Below, piece after piece: positions 11,337 to 22,266 of a DNA stretch of 64,000 nt. A program made the translations under genes and the position numbers. Numbering within the stretch: position 1 is the first letter of the stretch; the number at the start of each line of letters is the position of its first letter. The notes beneath the pieces are model-generated. The model did not search any database and was not told where the DNA came from. It saw only the letters and a list, made by a program, of their open reading frames with translations. Origin of the DNA: Eutypa lata (taxonomy: Eukaryota; Ascomycota; Sordariomycetes; Xylariales; Diatrypaceae); NCBI GenBank assembly GCA_022661535.1, contig JAKULF010000012.1, positions 992,001 through 1,056,000 of the forward strand, in the 5' to 3' direction.

Positions 11337-12200
11337 CCTGGCAATCTATTCCCCGTGTATGATCTGGAGACGTGAATGGGAGGCTGATATGGTCGGTGGG
11401 TATATGAATGTGGCTGAATAAAGACTTCCGGAAGAACAAGGGAGGAAGTTCGTGATGTTCGTTCGTTTCGTTCGTACGTTCGTTTGGGATGCAAGGCTGG
11501 AGCTCCCAAGAATTGAAGATGCGGCTGGTTGACTTTGGGAGAGAGGGACGAGGCAGGCAGCTCCAGCTTCGTCAACCAAGCTAAACAAACAAGCTAATCT
11601 ACTTTTGGATTAGCGACTTTAGAGCTTCAGGTATGTAACTGTACGTACACTTCCACTTCACATGTTTGTATGCCCCTGTAACTTGGCAGCCTTGCAGATA
11701 GCGGATACAGTCATTGCATCTATCTATATGCATAACTAGGGTAGTGTGGCTCGAGCTTCGGGGGAGTCTATCGTAGGCTGACGCAACTATTCAACCATCA
11801 ATTCACTCTTAATACATACAATTCAGCCTCATCCGTGTAATTCCTAGACCTAATGATACCTGCATGGCATAGAGAAGACGTCTAATACAACCACTACCAC
11901 CGACTCCTTTACTTATATCACGCCTCATTTCAACACCCATCGATCGATCATCCTGCCCGAGATCGCCGCTCCGTTCCGACCCATCGCTTCTAGTTACCCA
12001 TCCATTCCGATCATCCATCCATCCATTCATTCCATTCAGGCGGCCGGATCCCCAACCCCATCTCCATCCCGGACATACCTTCATCTTCGACGCATTCATT
12101 CATTCCATTCCTCTTTGCCTCTGGTCGGTCGTTCATTCGTTCGCTCGCCCGCCTCCCCTAGATAAAAGCCAGAAAAAACACAAGAATACAAAAAGCAAAG
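11337..12200. promoter_or_regulatory. Divergent promoter region, PRE5 / VPS55
   Basis: This 864-bp spacer lies between two divergent genes. It contains a GTTC-rich run at 11458-11488 and many ATCC/ATTC tetranucleotides at 11985-12140, including CCATCCATCCATTCATTCC. A TAAAAG-like sequence lies about 35 bases before the VPS55 start. No coding gene was recognised, and no specific transcription factor site can be assigned with confidence. Confidence 0.55.
11985..12140 (+). repeat. ATCC/ATTC tetranucleotide-rich stretch
   Basis: Imperfect CATC, CATT and GTTC tandem tetramers occur in the upstream region of VPS55. They are probably microsatellite-derived low-complexity DNA. Confidence 0.6.
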
Positions 12201-12749
12201 ATGCCGACCGCAGGCCTCAAGACCATCATCGCGCTGTCGTTCGTGCTAGCCGTCGGCTTCCTCCTGGTGATCCTGTCATGCGCGCTGTGGCGCGTCTACT
12301 ACCCGCTGCTGGTCGTGGCCACGTACGTGCTGGCGCCGCTGCCCAACTGGGTGTGCGGCCGCCTCGCCAACCCGGACGACTTCGTCGAGAGCTCCGGCAA
12401 CGCCGTCCTGGACCTGGGCCGGTTCTGCACTGGGTTTTTCGTCGTGATGGGCATTAGTATGTTTCTTTCTTTCTTTCTCTCTCTCTTGCGCACTATCATC
12501 TGTCTAGCCAGCTTTCCTTACCCACCCGCCCCTCGCTCAACGAAATAAACCTATCTCTTGTTTTTCTCGGTGGTTTGTTGATTGACTGGTTGACTAACAC
12601 CTATATGAATAATAGCTCTACCTGCCGTTCTTGCGCATTCCCAGTTGATCGAGCTGGGCGCCATGGTCATGTCCATAATCGGCGGGTTGCTCATCTACGG
12701 AACCATCATCAGTTTCGGCATGTTCTTCCAGGAGGAGCAGGAATTTTGA
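12201..12749 (+). CDS. VPS55: Vacuolar protein sorting-associated protein 55
   Basis: Two exons, 12201-12456 and 12616-12749, giving 129 residues with four predicted membrane segments. The first reads IIALSFVLAVGFLLVILSCAL. The loop PLPNWVCGRLANPDDFVES is the hallmark of the Vps55/OB-RGRP family. The second exon carries PAVLAHSQLIELGAMVMSII and GGLLIYGTIISFGMFFQEEQE. Splicing at GGGCATTA|GTATGT restores MGITLPAVLAH. Vps55 with Vps68 acts at late endosomes in sorting to the vacuole; the mammalian relative limits leptin receptor surface exposure. The intron holds a TTTC/CT microsatellite. Confidence 0.95.
12460..12488 (+). repeat. TTTC/CT microsatellite in VPS55 intron
   Basis: TTTC tandem units are followed by CT dinucleotides just inside the donor site of the VPS55 intron. 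Confidence 0.7.
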
Positions 12750-13502
12750 ATTTTGAATTTATTTTGTTAAGGCGAGGTGAGATGAACGGAGGGAAGGAGA
12801 GATACGACAACGAACGACGACTATTTTCGATCATGGGCTTGGGAATGCGAGAGAGAGAGAGAAAGACAGGGGGGAAAGGATAGGGAACTACAACTACTGC
12901 TCTAACTAGATATTTGGTGTCAATCAAATCACTCGGTCGGTGTGGTCAAGTTTGTACAATGTAAAACATACATATGCCGGGCATAAAAGGGGTGGTATGG
13001 TGTGGTGTCTACTCGGAGTGAAAGATTGGGTGTTCGTTTTTTGGTTAGGTTGCTTATCATGGAATCGGAGGACCTTTATGGATTCTTTGCTATTGCCCTT
13101 CCCCCTTTTCTTCTTCTTTCTTCTTCTGGTCTTCTCATCTACATACGTGCATCGCAGGGTGTTGTCTATCGGTTACATGGGAAGAGGCTAGCTGGTTAAC
13201 AACACACCTATCCAGATTAGTTTTTATGTACGTCTGTGTGTATGAATGCGTGATATGATATACTAGATAGGTAGTTATGATATTCTCGTTATTGTTTTTA
13301 TTTTTATTTAAATCTTCCAACTACTCGATGGAAGCCACTCCGGTTACCGCCTTGTTGAGCTTGCGCTATCCGGACATCTCGGGTCACTATATCTAGCCAC
13401 CTACCTGTCTATCCTTTCCGTAAATACGTTGAGTATCATACAATATACAACATGACATATAACACCAACGCCCTTGAAATGCTATGCCAGAAAATTTCAC
13501 TT
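12750..13502. other. Intergenic spacer between convergent genes
   Basis: This 753-bp spacer lies between the 3' ends of VPS55 and the p-aminobenzoate synthase gene. It contains a short GA run near 12850 and a T-rich stretch near 13090-13130. No gene or RNA was recognised. Confidence 0.5.
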
Positions 13503-16500
13503 CTAAGTCGAACTCCGCTCATCTTCGAAGACGCCCAGTGGTCCTCTAAGCTTGGTGAACATCTCATCTCTCTCTCCTCGGGGCGTGCTCAGGGCCGTCA
13601 CTGCTCCGCCGGCACCGATATGCCACACCTCCTCCTCGTGTACCATCATCATCTTCTCTTCTTCCTCTCCTGTGCCGTTGCCGTCATCTCCATCGCGAAC
13701 GATACGAGTGGTGACCGTTTCGTCGTCCCACCGGAACAGGCTACGGATCGTCACGCTCCAGTCACCCCGGCCCGCGACATCCATATATCCCACAACGCCC
13801 GAGTACAGACTCCTCTCGCGCCCCTCCTCGATCCCCAACAACAACTCGCAGCTCCGCTTCTTCGGCGCGCCCGTCATGCTTCCGGGGGGCAGGCTAGCGG
13901 CTAGGACGTCGAGACCAGTGATGCGTTCTTGCTTCTGCTTCTGCTTCTGATTCTGCATCTCCCCGTGTCTCTGCGGGTTCTCGCCGTTGTCTGTTGTTGT
14001 CCTTATATACGATGATGACGAAGGTAGTAAAGAAGGGGACGGCGGAAACCGACCCTCAACAATGCTGACCATCTGAAAAACGCTAGCATACTCCTCCACC
14101 TTCAAAAGATGCGGGACCGATACGCCGCCCGCGCCGCAGACGCCGTGCAAGTCGTGCCGCACCAGGTCGACGATCATGAGGTTCTCGGCCTCCTCCTTGG
14201 GGATGCGGAGGAGGCGCTCTGCTTGCTCGAGAGTTGATACTCCCTCTCCCTCTCCCCCTTCCTCGTCCTTGTCCTCATCCTCGCCCTTGGATGCTACACT
14301 TCCTCCACCCTCGTATGCGTTCCGTTTCATAGTTGAAGACTCCTTGCGTTTGTCCTTGCATTTTTTGCGCACCGTCCCCTTCATAGGCCGCATCGAGCAC
14401 CACCCCCTCACGCCGTCGAACTCCAGGAACCGCTCCGGAGAGCTGCTGACGAGCGTCGCACCGCCGAGGCGGATATATGATCCGAAGGGGGCGGGTTGGC
14501 GGGTTCGCAGGCGCCGGTAGAGGGCCCATGATGTGGAGTCTTTTAGCTGAGTGCTGCTGCTATTGTTGGTTTTGTTCTTATGGTTATGGTTATGGTTGTG
14601 GCTGGTGGCGGTAGTGGTGGTAGTGGTAGTGATCAACGTCTGGTCCGTCAAGCACAGCTCGTACGAATCACCTGACGCGATGAACTCCTGACACCGCCGG
14701 ACCTTAGCCTCGTACTCGGCGGCATCTGGTGTCTGGATCTGCGTTGTTGTCATGCTCGTCGTGTTCGTCATTTTCGTCGAGCCAGTCGTTGTCGGCGTAA
14801 GGGGTGGAGTAGGCTGCCCCGCGATATCCGCAGCATTATTGTCGACACGATCGCATTTAGTAGAATCTACTTGCTGAAGACCACCTCGCCAGAACGCCGA
14901 ACCAGAGAGCCTAGCCAGCGTGGAATCAACCCACGAAGTGGCAGTTGCTGAGTTAGGGGCTAGAATCTGCACGCGCAGCGTGCCCTCCAGGTGGTCCACG
15001 ACGATGCTCTTGGTGACCCAGGCGAAGCACAGGTCCGGGCGGGGATCACCTTGCTGTCTACTTCCCTTGCGCGACTGCTGCTGCTGTTGCACATCAATAC
15101 CCTCTAACCCTAGCTCGTACGTCACGTAGCCCATGAAGCCGCCTAGGAAAGGCGGCGGCGACGATGACAATACCAACTCCGGAAGATGGGCCGTGAGTTC
15201 TCGTCTCGCCCAGAAATCGCCCAGGAACTGCCACACAGTCTCATGCGGACCCAACTCTACCCTCTCCCTCTCGGTCTCGGGAGTGGGAATTCCATCGTGT
15301 GTTGCGCAAGCGGTAACAACAGTGACGTGGCGGTCTCCGGTCGTGTACTGCAGTTTGAGTGCTTCGTCGACGTCCAGGGCGATGATGCTATACCGGCCCC
15401 GCACATCGGGACCGATTTTCGAGTCGTTTGTGTTTGTCGTGCTTGCTGCGCTTGCCGAGTCGAGGATGATGAATTCCTTCTTTGGTGGTGGTGATGCTGA
15501 TGATGGGTATGTTGTTGTCGTCATCGTCGTCGGCTGGGTGTCTTGGAGAAGCTCGACGATATCTGGAACTGCGATGTGCGCGGGGAGATCTAGGACTTTG
15601 GACTGGCATTGGTAGTCGAGGTTGAGGGTTGCTAGCCGGCTATTATCCTTCACCCAAGAGCGGTAGTCATGAGCCGTGCCGTTCTGCTGCAGCTCACTTC
15701 CCGTATCCGAGACAGTATGCGCCGGGTGCAGAGCCAGAGTCCTCGTAATCCCAGCCATCAAATAAGGACTATCACCACCACTTTTAATCACCCGCCCATT
15801 CACACGATTCCACCGCTTCGCCTCCTCAAACCAATTCCTAATGACCTGGTGGCCCGCAGCCTCCGTGCAAATCGACTCGGGGTGGTACTGCAGGCCCCAG
15901 AACGGCTTCGTGCGATGTCTCACACCCATGAGTATGCGCTCCACATAGCCATGCCTCTCAGTATTACCCCTATCCTCGTACGCCCAAGCCAACGGCACGA
16001 CATCCGGTAAGTGTTTCGGAGCACGCCATTTTGCCGCAGGCCAATCCGCCTCGCTTATCGTGCTCTGCCCGATGTCCGCATGCAGGCTATGGTATAGCGT
16101 GGCCTTGAAGGGCAGGACGTCGTGAAAGATATTTCCCTTGCTTGCGTACGGCTGCTGCCGTTGCTGGTGGTCAATGGCCCGGATCATCCCGTGCAAGCCC
16201 GTCGGTTGCAATTTCTGGATGGAGCCGCCGCTACTTAGCACCAGGCTCTGGAACCCGAGGCAGATTCCGAGAGCGGGGAGTAAACCGTCTACTGCTGCCG
16301 AGAGCGCCCAGACCTGCCGCATCAACCCCACGTCACGGGCCGAGCCCGGCGAGCCCGGCCCCGGTCCGCAGATCACGGCGTCGTAGTGGCGGAGCGCTTG
16401 AGCTAGATGTTCTTTACTGTTACTGCTGCTGCCACTAGAGTCCCTGTGGACTTCCCCCTGTCCATCCGCACTGACATCACCAACCCCGTCGTCATCACCA

Positions 16501-16676
16501 TCACTGAAGTGAGACGAGTCGATGGGCAGGATCTCGACATCAGCGTCGAGGACGGTAGTCACTAGAGATACGATATTATTACTGAACGAGTCATAGGCGT
16601 CCAGGAACAAAATCCTCGGGCGACGGCGGTCCATGGTTCCGGCGAGGTGGTCTGGTGCCTTGGTGGTCCTCGACAA
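13503..16676 (-). CDS. ABZ1: Bifunctional p-aminobenzoate (ADC) synthase, PabA-PabB fusion
   Basis: A single-exon frame of 1057 residues. The N-terminal glutamine amidotransferase (about residues 17-290) shows RILFLDAYDSFSNNI, CGPGPGSP, the nucleophile loop LGICLGFQ and the YHPES catalytic His-Glu. The C-terminal chorismate-binding half (about 400-1050) shows GGFMGYVTYELGLEG, SPERFLEFDG, MRPMKGT, MIVDLVRHDLHGV and GSMTGAPKKRS. The enzyme converts chorismate and glutamine to aminodeoxychorismate, the first step to p-aminobenzoate and folate, in the cytosol. Low-complexity insertions (Thr run with HNHNHNHK, and EDEDKDEEGGEGEG) interrupt the second domain. They lie between conserved motifs and need not harm activity. 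A Met at about residue 15 (MDRRRPRILF) is an alternative start closer to the family N-terminus. Confidence 0.95.
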   Translation of the reverse strand: MSRTTKAPDHLAGTMDRRRPRILFLDAYDSFSNNIVSLVTTVLDADVEILPIDSSHFSDGDDDGVGDVSADGQGEVHRDSSGSSSNSKEHLAQALRHYDAVICGPGPGSPGSARDVGLMRQVWALSAAVDGLLPALGICLGFQSLVLSSGGSIQKLQPTGLHGMIRAIDHQQRQQPYASKGNIFHDVLPFKATLYHSLHADIGQSTISEADWPAAKWRAPKHLPDVVPLAWAYEDRGNTERHGYVERILMGVRHRTKPFWGLQYHPESICTEAAGHQVIRNWFEEAKRWNRVNGRVIKSGGDSPYLMAGITRTLALHPAHTVSDTGSELQQNGTAHDYRSWVKDNSRLATLNLDYQCQSKVLDLPAHIAVPDIVELLQDTQPTTMTTTTYPSSASPPPKKEFIILDSASAASTTNTNDSKIGPDVRGRYSIIALDVDEALKLQYTTGDRHVTVVTACATHDGIPTPETERERVELGPHETVWQFLGDFWARRELTAHLPELVLSSSPPPFLGGFMGYVTYELGLEGIDVQQQQQSRKGSRQQGDPRPDLCFAWVTKSIVVDHLEGTLRVQILAPNSATATSWVDSTLARLSGSAFWRGGLQQVDSTKCDRVDNNAADIAGQPTPPLTPTTTGSTKMTNTTSMTTTQIQTPDAAEYEAKVRRCQEFIASGDSYELCLTDQTLITTTTTTTATSHNHNHNHKNKTNNSSSTQLKDSTSWALYRRLRTRQPAPFGSYIRLGGATLVSSSPERFLEFDGVRGWCSMRPMKGTVRKKCKDKRKESSTMKRNAYEGGGSVASKGEDEDKDEEGGEGEGVSTLEQAERLLRIPKEEAENLMIVDLVRHDLHGVCGAGGVSVPHLLKVEEYASVFQMVSIVEGRFPPSPSLLPSSSSYIRTTTDNGENPQRHGEMQNQKQKQKQERITGLDVLAASLPPGSMTGAPKKRSCELLLGIEEGRERSLYSGVVGYMDVAGRGDWSVTIRSLFRWDDETVTTRIVRDGDDGNGTGEEEEKMMMVHEEEVWHIGAGGAVTALSTPRGERDEMFTKLRGPLGVFEDERSST

Positions 16677-17689
16677 GAACCGAACTGGGATTTCTCATGC
16701 TGAGTGTGAGTGTATGTGCGTGAGTGAAAGGGAAGAGTGATGACTTTAATCCCAAGGGGACCCTTTTTTGAGGATCTACTTTTATAGGGTCTCCGCTAAA
16801 AAGGCACGTAAGAACCTTATACTTTTAGTGAAGGCAAAAAAAAAATATTTTAGCGCTGGCTGGGTACCTACCTATGTAGGTACTTACAGTACATAGATCG
16901 AACTCCTCCTGTCACACACACACACTGAACTTCCTGAAGCCGGCCTGTGCCGGGTATAAGTGGAGTAGTAACTGCGCTATTTTAGAGTAAGTTGGATGAG
17001 TTTGTTACCTAAGAGTTTGCTGGGTTAGAGAGACATCTACGTAACTACGATTATACATTTTTGGCCTTTCGAAGAAATAGATTCTAGGTCTACTTTGCAT
17101 GATGTTGCTCTCTATTCTATTCATGCTCGGGGTTGTTAAATATTAACTTGCTAGACGATATGGGAATACGCATTGGGTTAGGAAGAACGCAGAAAAGGGG
17201 TGATCATAGTCGACTGGTGCCTATCGATATCGGGATCGAATGGTATAATCTCGAATTTAGTCTTCGTCTTGAAACTTAATACATGGTGCTTTTCACATAC
17301 CATACTCATCAAAGGTTTCCTTTTATAGCGTAGATAATAAATAAGAGTATATATTATCAGCCATGACCTTAGTCGAGACCTTGAAGAGCCACGTTGATAG
17401 GTAGAGTGCTGGTATATTAAAGAAGTCGTGTCTTTATTAATGTGGTTTGGTATTCACAGGTCATCTCTGGCCCCTCGGTTTTCATTGAGGTCTGTTGAGC
17501 TAGGCGAATAAGAAAAAGAGAAATCCTATGTCAAATTGATCAACCAACCAACTCGGATAAAGCATGATATAAAGGATACTATTCACCAGTCGTCTCTTAT
17601 TCTCATCTGAACACTTTACTCAAGCTCCCCGAAACTAGTACCAAGTCAGTACCTCAGTAGAGAATTCCACGATGTATTTAGGCGCGATC
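16677..17689. other. Intergenic spacer
   Basis: This 1-kb spacer contains the upstream region of the p-aminobenzoate synthase gene. Near 16863-16895 is an ACCTACCTATGTAGGTACTTAC sequence with inverted symmetry, and a CA run lies at 16914-16925. The left 150 bases have short A and T runs. No gene was recognised. Confidence 0.5.
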
Positions 17690-18679
17690 TTAACGACCAG
17701 GGCTGAGCGGCCGGTTGAAACCGCCAACCCGATTCATGTACTGTCGGTACTCGATCTTCTTCTCCTTCCGTACCGCGCCTACGTTGTTCCCGGCCACGTG
17801 GGCCCCCTTCGTGGTGCCGAACCCGCCGAATCCCATCATGGCCTGCATAGCGGCTAGGCCATCATCCGCCACCTCCACGTCATCGTCTTCCTCGTCGTCC
17901 TCCTCCTCGCGGTCGCCACCATCATCCACATCCATGGCGTGATCCTGTGACGTCGCCCGATTCCGCTCTTCGGGCCTGGGTGAGTCCTTAGCGGCATCGT
18001 AGCTCTTGCTCCTGTCATCTCGTCTTCTGCGAGAATCGCCGCCGCCATCGTCGTGCTTCCCAACTTTAAAGGTTAGGGGCGTGCCGGCGGTGCCTCGACT
18101 TCGCGGTCTGTCTTCCTTCGGTCGCGTAGGCAAGCCCAGTCCTGGCGATACGGATCTCCGCGGTTCCCTTCCCCGGTTTGGGTCTTTGTCATCCTGATCA
18201 GCTACGCCATTCTTTTTCTTTCCTGCAGTGTAATCATTCTGTGGAAACATACCTCCTCTCACGGGCGGCCCGGTGGGTTTGGCGTCCTCTGTGTCGCGTG
18301 GCCGCAGTTTGAAGTCTCCTCTCAAATCATCATCCCGCCGTCCGTCTCTATCCCTCTCCTTGAAGCGACCATCCCTTCGTGGCCGTTGTGGCTGTTGCTG
18401 TTGCTGTTGCTGTGGTTGCTGTCGATCGTAGTCGCGGTCCCTATCCCTGTCCCTGCGCTCACGAGATCGCGATCGATGTCTGTCGCGCCGATCTCTCCTG
18501 GGCGATCGTGATCTAGAGCGGTGTCGACGGTCTTTGTCTCTGGTACTGTCTTCTCGGTATGCGTCGCGGTCGTCTCTCCTATCGCGCGCACCGGGTCCAT
18601 GACGGTTGCGACGTTCAGATTCGTCCCACATCTGCCTGCTGTCTGGGCGGTTACGACCTCGTCGTGGTAGGTCGGCCAT
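17690..18679 (-). CDS. SNRNP27: U4/U6.U5 tri-snRNP 27 kDa protein (SNRNP27 family)
   Basis: A single-exon frame of 329 residues. The N-terminal part is an Arg-rich RS-like domain with many RDR, RSRSRSPRR and RSRSRERR units. A Gln run (QQPQQQQQQQPQ) and an acidic segment (REEEDDEEDDDVEVAD) follow. The last 55 residues hold the conserved SNRNP27 domain (PF08648): AMMGFGGFGTTKGAHVAGN, then VGAVRKEKKIEYRQYMNRVGG and FNRPLSPGR at the C-terminus. The human protein sits in the U4/U6.U5 tri-snRNP and affects 5' splice-site choice. A nuclear splicing role is therefore well supported by family. The gene is divergent from the glucosidase I gene, with 557 bp between starts. Confidence 0.93.
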   Translation of the reverse strand: MADLPRRGRNRPDSRQMWDESERRNRHGPGARDRRDDRDAYREDSTRDKDRRHRSRSRSPRRDRRDRHRSRSRERRDRDRDRDYDRQQPQQQQQQQPQRPRRDGRFKERDRDGRRDDDLRGDFKLRPRDTEDAKPTGPPVRGGMFPQNDYTAGKKKNGVADQDDKDPNRGREPRRSVSPGLGLPTRPKEDRPRSRGTAGTPLTFKVGKHDDGGGDSRRRRDDRSKSYDAAKDSPRPEERNRATSQDHAMDVDDGGDREEEDDEEDDDVEVADDGLAAMQAMMGFGGFGTTKGAHVAGNNVGAVRKEKKIEYRQYMNRVGGFNRPLSPGR

Positions 18680-19236
18680 ATTGTTTTCTAAAACAACTTT
18701 GTGCGTGTGTGGCTCGGTGTTGCACTTAATAAACAGGACGAAATCGGCGGTGGAATATTATGATTATAATTAATTTCTCTCGTGAGAATGCTTTGATATT
18801 CGCATCGGTCTTGAAGGTCGGCAGTGTTAAGTATGAAAAGATGAAAGAGGTTCGGAAAGTTAGTGGTGGTTGGATTCAGAATTCAGGTAAGGCTGAGCCG
18901 CTAACTATCTAATTGCTCTTGAGGTGGGTCTTGGGAAATACACTGAAACTCCCCTGTAACTATTACCTATTGGCGCCTATTATCCCCTAAAGGCTAGCTA
19001 GCTGGCTACATACATGTAGGTAGAACTCTGCTAGAATATCGCGGGGCAGCGAATATCCTGATTGGTTGAATCCCCTGCATGAGCTTCAAGCGTGTTACGT
19101 AGCTGCTTTTATCAAAACTGTGTCCAAAAAAGTAAGTAGACAGACCTTCACCTAAACTTCACTCTGGTAGCTCTCTAGTATCATCTGGAGTGTCTTTCCT
19201 TAAGAGCCCAGGGGTTCATAGTCACTCAATGATATC
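18680..19236. promoter_or_regulatory. Divergent promoter region, SNRNP27 / CWH41
   Basis: This 557-bp region lies between two divergent start codons and must hold both promoters. GCTAGCTAGCTGGC at about 18993 has internal symmetry. No specific factor site can be assigned. Confidence 0.55.
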
Positions 19237-21899
19237 ATGACGTTACGAACCCAATTGACAGCTTTGCTGTCCTTCCTTTTCCTCTCCTTGTTAACCACAA
19301 CCTCTTCCGTATCCGCACTGGAAGAAGGTGAAGTTATACTCAACAATGAGCTCACCCGTGCCAACAACCAGAGCCTGCTTTGGGGTCCTTACCGCCCAAA
19401 CCTGTATTTTGGTGTCCGACCAAGAATACCCAAGAGCTTAATCTCTGCTTTATTATGGGCGAAGGTGGATGATTATGCTACCGTTCAGGACCGTACGTTA
19501 TGCCACTTTAATATTAGATATACCCTCGACTTCTCAGTCGAATTATATACGAAGTTCCTGACAATTGAGTTCTGTAGGCTTTCGTTATACCTGTGAGCAG
19601 CATGCGGGCATGGCTGGTTATGGTTGGGACGAATACGATACCCGTAGAGGCGGCATACAAACTATTCACGATGCCGGTAATAACATTGATATAACCACAT
19701 CCTTCGTCAAGATCCCTGGAGGCGGTCGTGGTGGTAGCTGGGCAGCACGAATCAAGGGTGAACCTCGTGAAGATGCGCCTCCCGATCTCAAGACGACTGT
19801 CGTTTTCTTCCTTGCCTCTGAACCATGGGGTGAACTTATAGAGGTTGCTGAAGGCGGCGAAGAAACTGGTTTTGACGAAGATGTAACTCTCAACGGCCAA
19901 TCTAGCGCATTGGGGGATTACAAGCTTGTCGTGACCAAGGGAACTGGTGCACACCCTTCTAGTTCCCACCCCATATCCACCCTGAGAGATCTTGACAAAA
20001 CGACAGTTCAGTCATTAAACGTTCCAGAAGAGCGTCTATGGATGGCAAACCAGCTCGTCTTTGCGCAACTTAAAGAAGGAATCAACGAGATAATCAAGTC
20101 TTATGGAGGTGACAATGCGCCTCCGCCATGGCAAACCTATCAGCTGGTCAACAAGCCGGGAACTGGAAACGCCCAAATGGTTCAGAAAGTCTTCGAGGGC
20201 CCCTTTGAGTTCGACATCTTATTCTCCAGCGATTCAGCTGGAAAGGACATCACAAGCGAGGATTTGACCCGTGAGATCAAGTTGACTACCGAGTCATTTA
20301 ATGAACGTTTCTCAGAAGTCTTTGCCCCTCAAGCCCCTTTCAAGGCTGATAAGTACCGCACATTTGGCAAGAGCATGCTTTCGAACCTAGCAGGAGGTAT
20401 CGGCTACTTCTACGGACAACACGTCGTCGATCGTTCCTATGCCCCCGAGTACGAAGAGGAGAATGAAGGTTTCTGGGAGGAGACTGCCGAAGCTCGGGCC
20501 CGAAAGCAGGAGCAGCTCGAGGGGCCTTATGAACTCTTCACCAGTATTCCCTCGAGACCATTCTTCCCCCGAGGTTTCCTTTGGGACGAAGGCTTCCACC
20601 TACTTCCAATCGCTGATTGGGACATGGATCTTACTCTTGAAATCGTGAAAAGCTGGTATAACCTCATAGATGAGGATGGCTGGATCGGTAGAGAACAGAT
20701 TCTTAGCGAGGAAGCGCGAAGCAAGGTTCCTCCCGAGTTTCAAGTGCAGTACCCGCACTATGCGAACCCGCCCACGCTCTACTTAGTTCTGGATACATTC
20801 CTAGAAAAGCTCCGCAAAGCGAACGGAAGTCAGCCGGCCGGAAAGGAACGACTCTCGCAAGACATTGGCACTGGTCTCGAAAACGCCTATCTAGATAATC
20901 CCTCGGCAGGCATTGAGTATCTTCGCAACCTCTATCCTCTTCTGCAGCGGCAATTCAGGTGGTTTAAGAGGACTCAGTTCGGTGATATCAAGACCTACGA
21001 CCGTGAGGCTTTCTCCCTGAGAGAGGCCTACCGATGGCGAGGACGGAGCATCCAGCATATTCTTACCAGTGGTCTTGATGACTACCCTCGACCACAGCCT
21101 CCTCATCCGGGTGAGCTCCACGTTGATCTCATTTCATGGGTTGGCCTCATGGCCAAGACTCTGATCAAGATCGCCGACGCCGTCGACTTGCCCGACGACG
21201 CTCACGAATACACCGGCGTCCTGCACGCCATCGAGCGAAACTTGGTAGATCTGCACTGGTCTGAAGAAGAGGGTGTCTTCTGCGATGCTACCATCGATGC
21301 CTTCGAGGAGCATACACTGGTCTGCCACAAGGGTTACGTATCCTTGTTCCCGTTCCTTGTAGGTTTGTTGAAGCCGGACGACCCTAAATTGGGCAAGACG
21401 CTTGATCTGTTGGGTGATGAGGAGGAGCTCTTCAGTCCCCACGGCATCCGGAGTCTGAGCAAGAAGTCGGAGTTCTACGGTACCGCTGAGAATTATTGGA
21501 GAAGTCCTGTGTGGGTTAACATTAACTACCTGGCCCTCGCTCAACTACGCGTAAGTGCAGCTCTCTGCTTTTTATATTTACATCCCCCCCTTTCCTTTTT
21601 AACAAGATCCGTACTAACTTGAATTTGTTTTTCAGGATCTCGCGCTTCAGGAAGGCCCATACAAGGCCAAGGCTAGAGACCTCTACACGAGGCTGCGCAA
21701 GAACCTTGTCGAGACGGTGTACAACAGCTGGGAGGAGACGGGCTTCGCGTGGGAGCAGTACAACCCGGAGACGGGCCAGGGCCAGCGGACCCAGCACTTC
21801 ACGGGCTGGACGAGCTTGGTCGTTAAGATCATGGCGATGGAGGATCTGAGCGGCGGCTCCTCGTCGGAGGGTAGTGGTGGTGCTAAGGATGAACTTTGA
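19237..21899 (+). CDS. CWH41: ER mannosyl-oligosaccharide glucosidase (alpha-glucosidase I, GH63)
   Basis: Three exons: 19237-19492, 19578-21550 and 21636-21899, giving 830 residues. Exon 3 is preceded by a GTACTAACTT branch-like site. The N-terminus is a signal peptide (LLSFLFLSLLTTTSSVSA, probable cleavage after SVSA). Then come SLLWGPYRPNLYFGVRPR, HAGMAGYGWDEYD and, in the C-terminal (alpha/alpha)6 barrel, PFFPRGFLWDEGFHLL, DWDMDLTLEIVKSWY, GWIGREQIL, ENYWRSPVWVNINYLAL, WEETGFAWEQYNPETG and FTGWTSLVVKIM. These are GH63 motifs. The enzyme removes the outermost alpha-1,2-glucose from Glc3Man9GlcNAc2 on new glycoproteins, opening the calnexin folding cycle. The product ends in KDEL, so it is predicted to be a soluble, retrieved ER protein, not the type II membrane form known from yeast and animals. 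Confidence 0.95.
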
Positions 21900-22266
21900 G
21901 AGACGAGTGGGAGAAAGGGGAAGGGGGTTGCATGCTAGGCTACAGTGGACGGGAGTTAATGTTAACCGTCATGCTACGCTGTACATATATAGAATGTACC
22001 TAGATAGGGGTTAATTCCCTATGGTAATCAAAAGAAGAAGCGATGTCTTAACTACACTAATATGTCGAAATCCTTACAGAGTTATCCTATCTGAAATTCA
22101 AGAATTCGCCTGGTTTGTTTTTAACAAGTACTTAGCTTACGAACCTGGCGCCCCTTTTCCGGCTCTCGAACCCTTAACACAAATTGCCAAGTAGCTAACC
22201 ACATGTGTGTTTCCATTCGCCAATAGCCACGAACCAATAAGGGGGTGGCTGTCTATGTCAACGCTG
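21900..22266. other. Intergenic spacer between convergent genes
   Basis: This 367-bp spacer lies between the 3' ends of the glucosidase I and MFS transporter genes. No gene, RNA or repeat was recognised. Confidence 0.55.
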
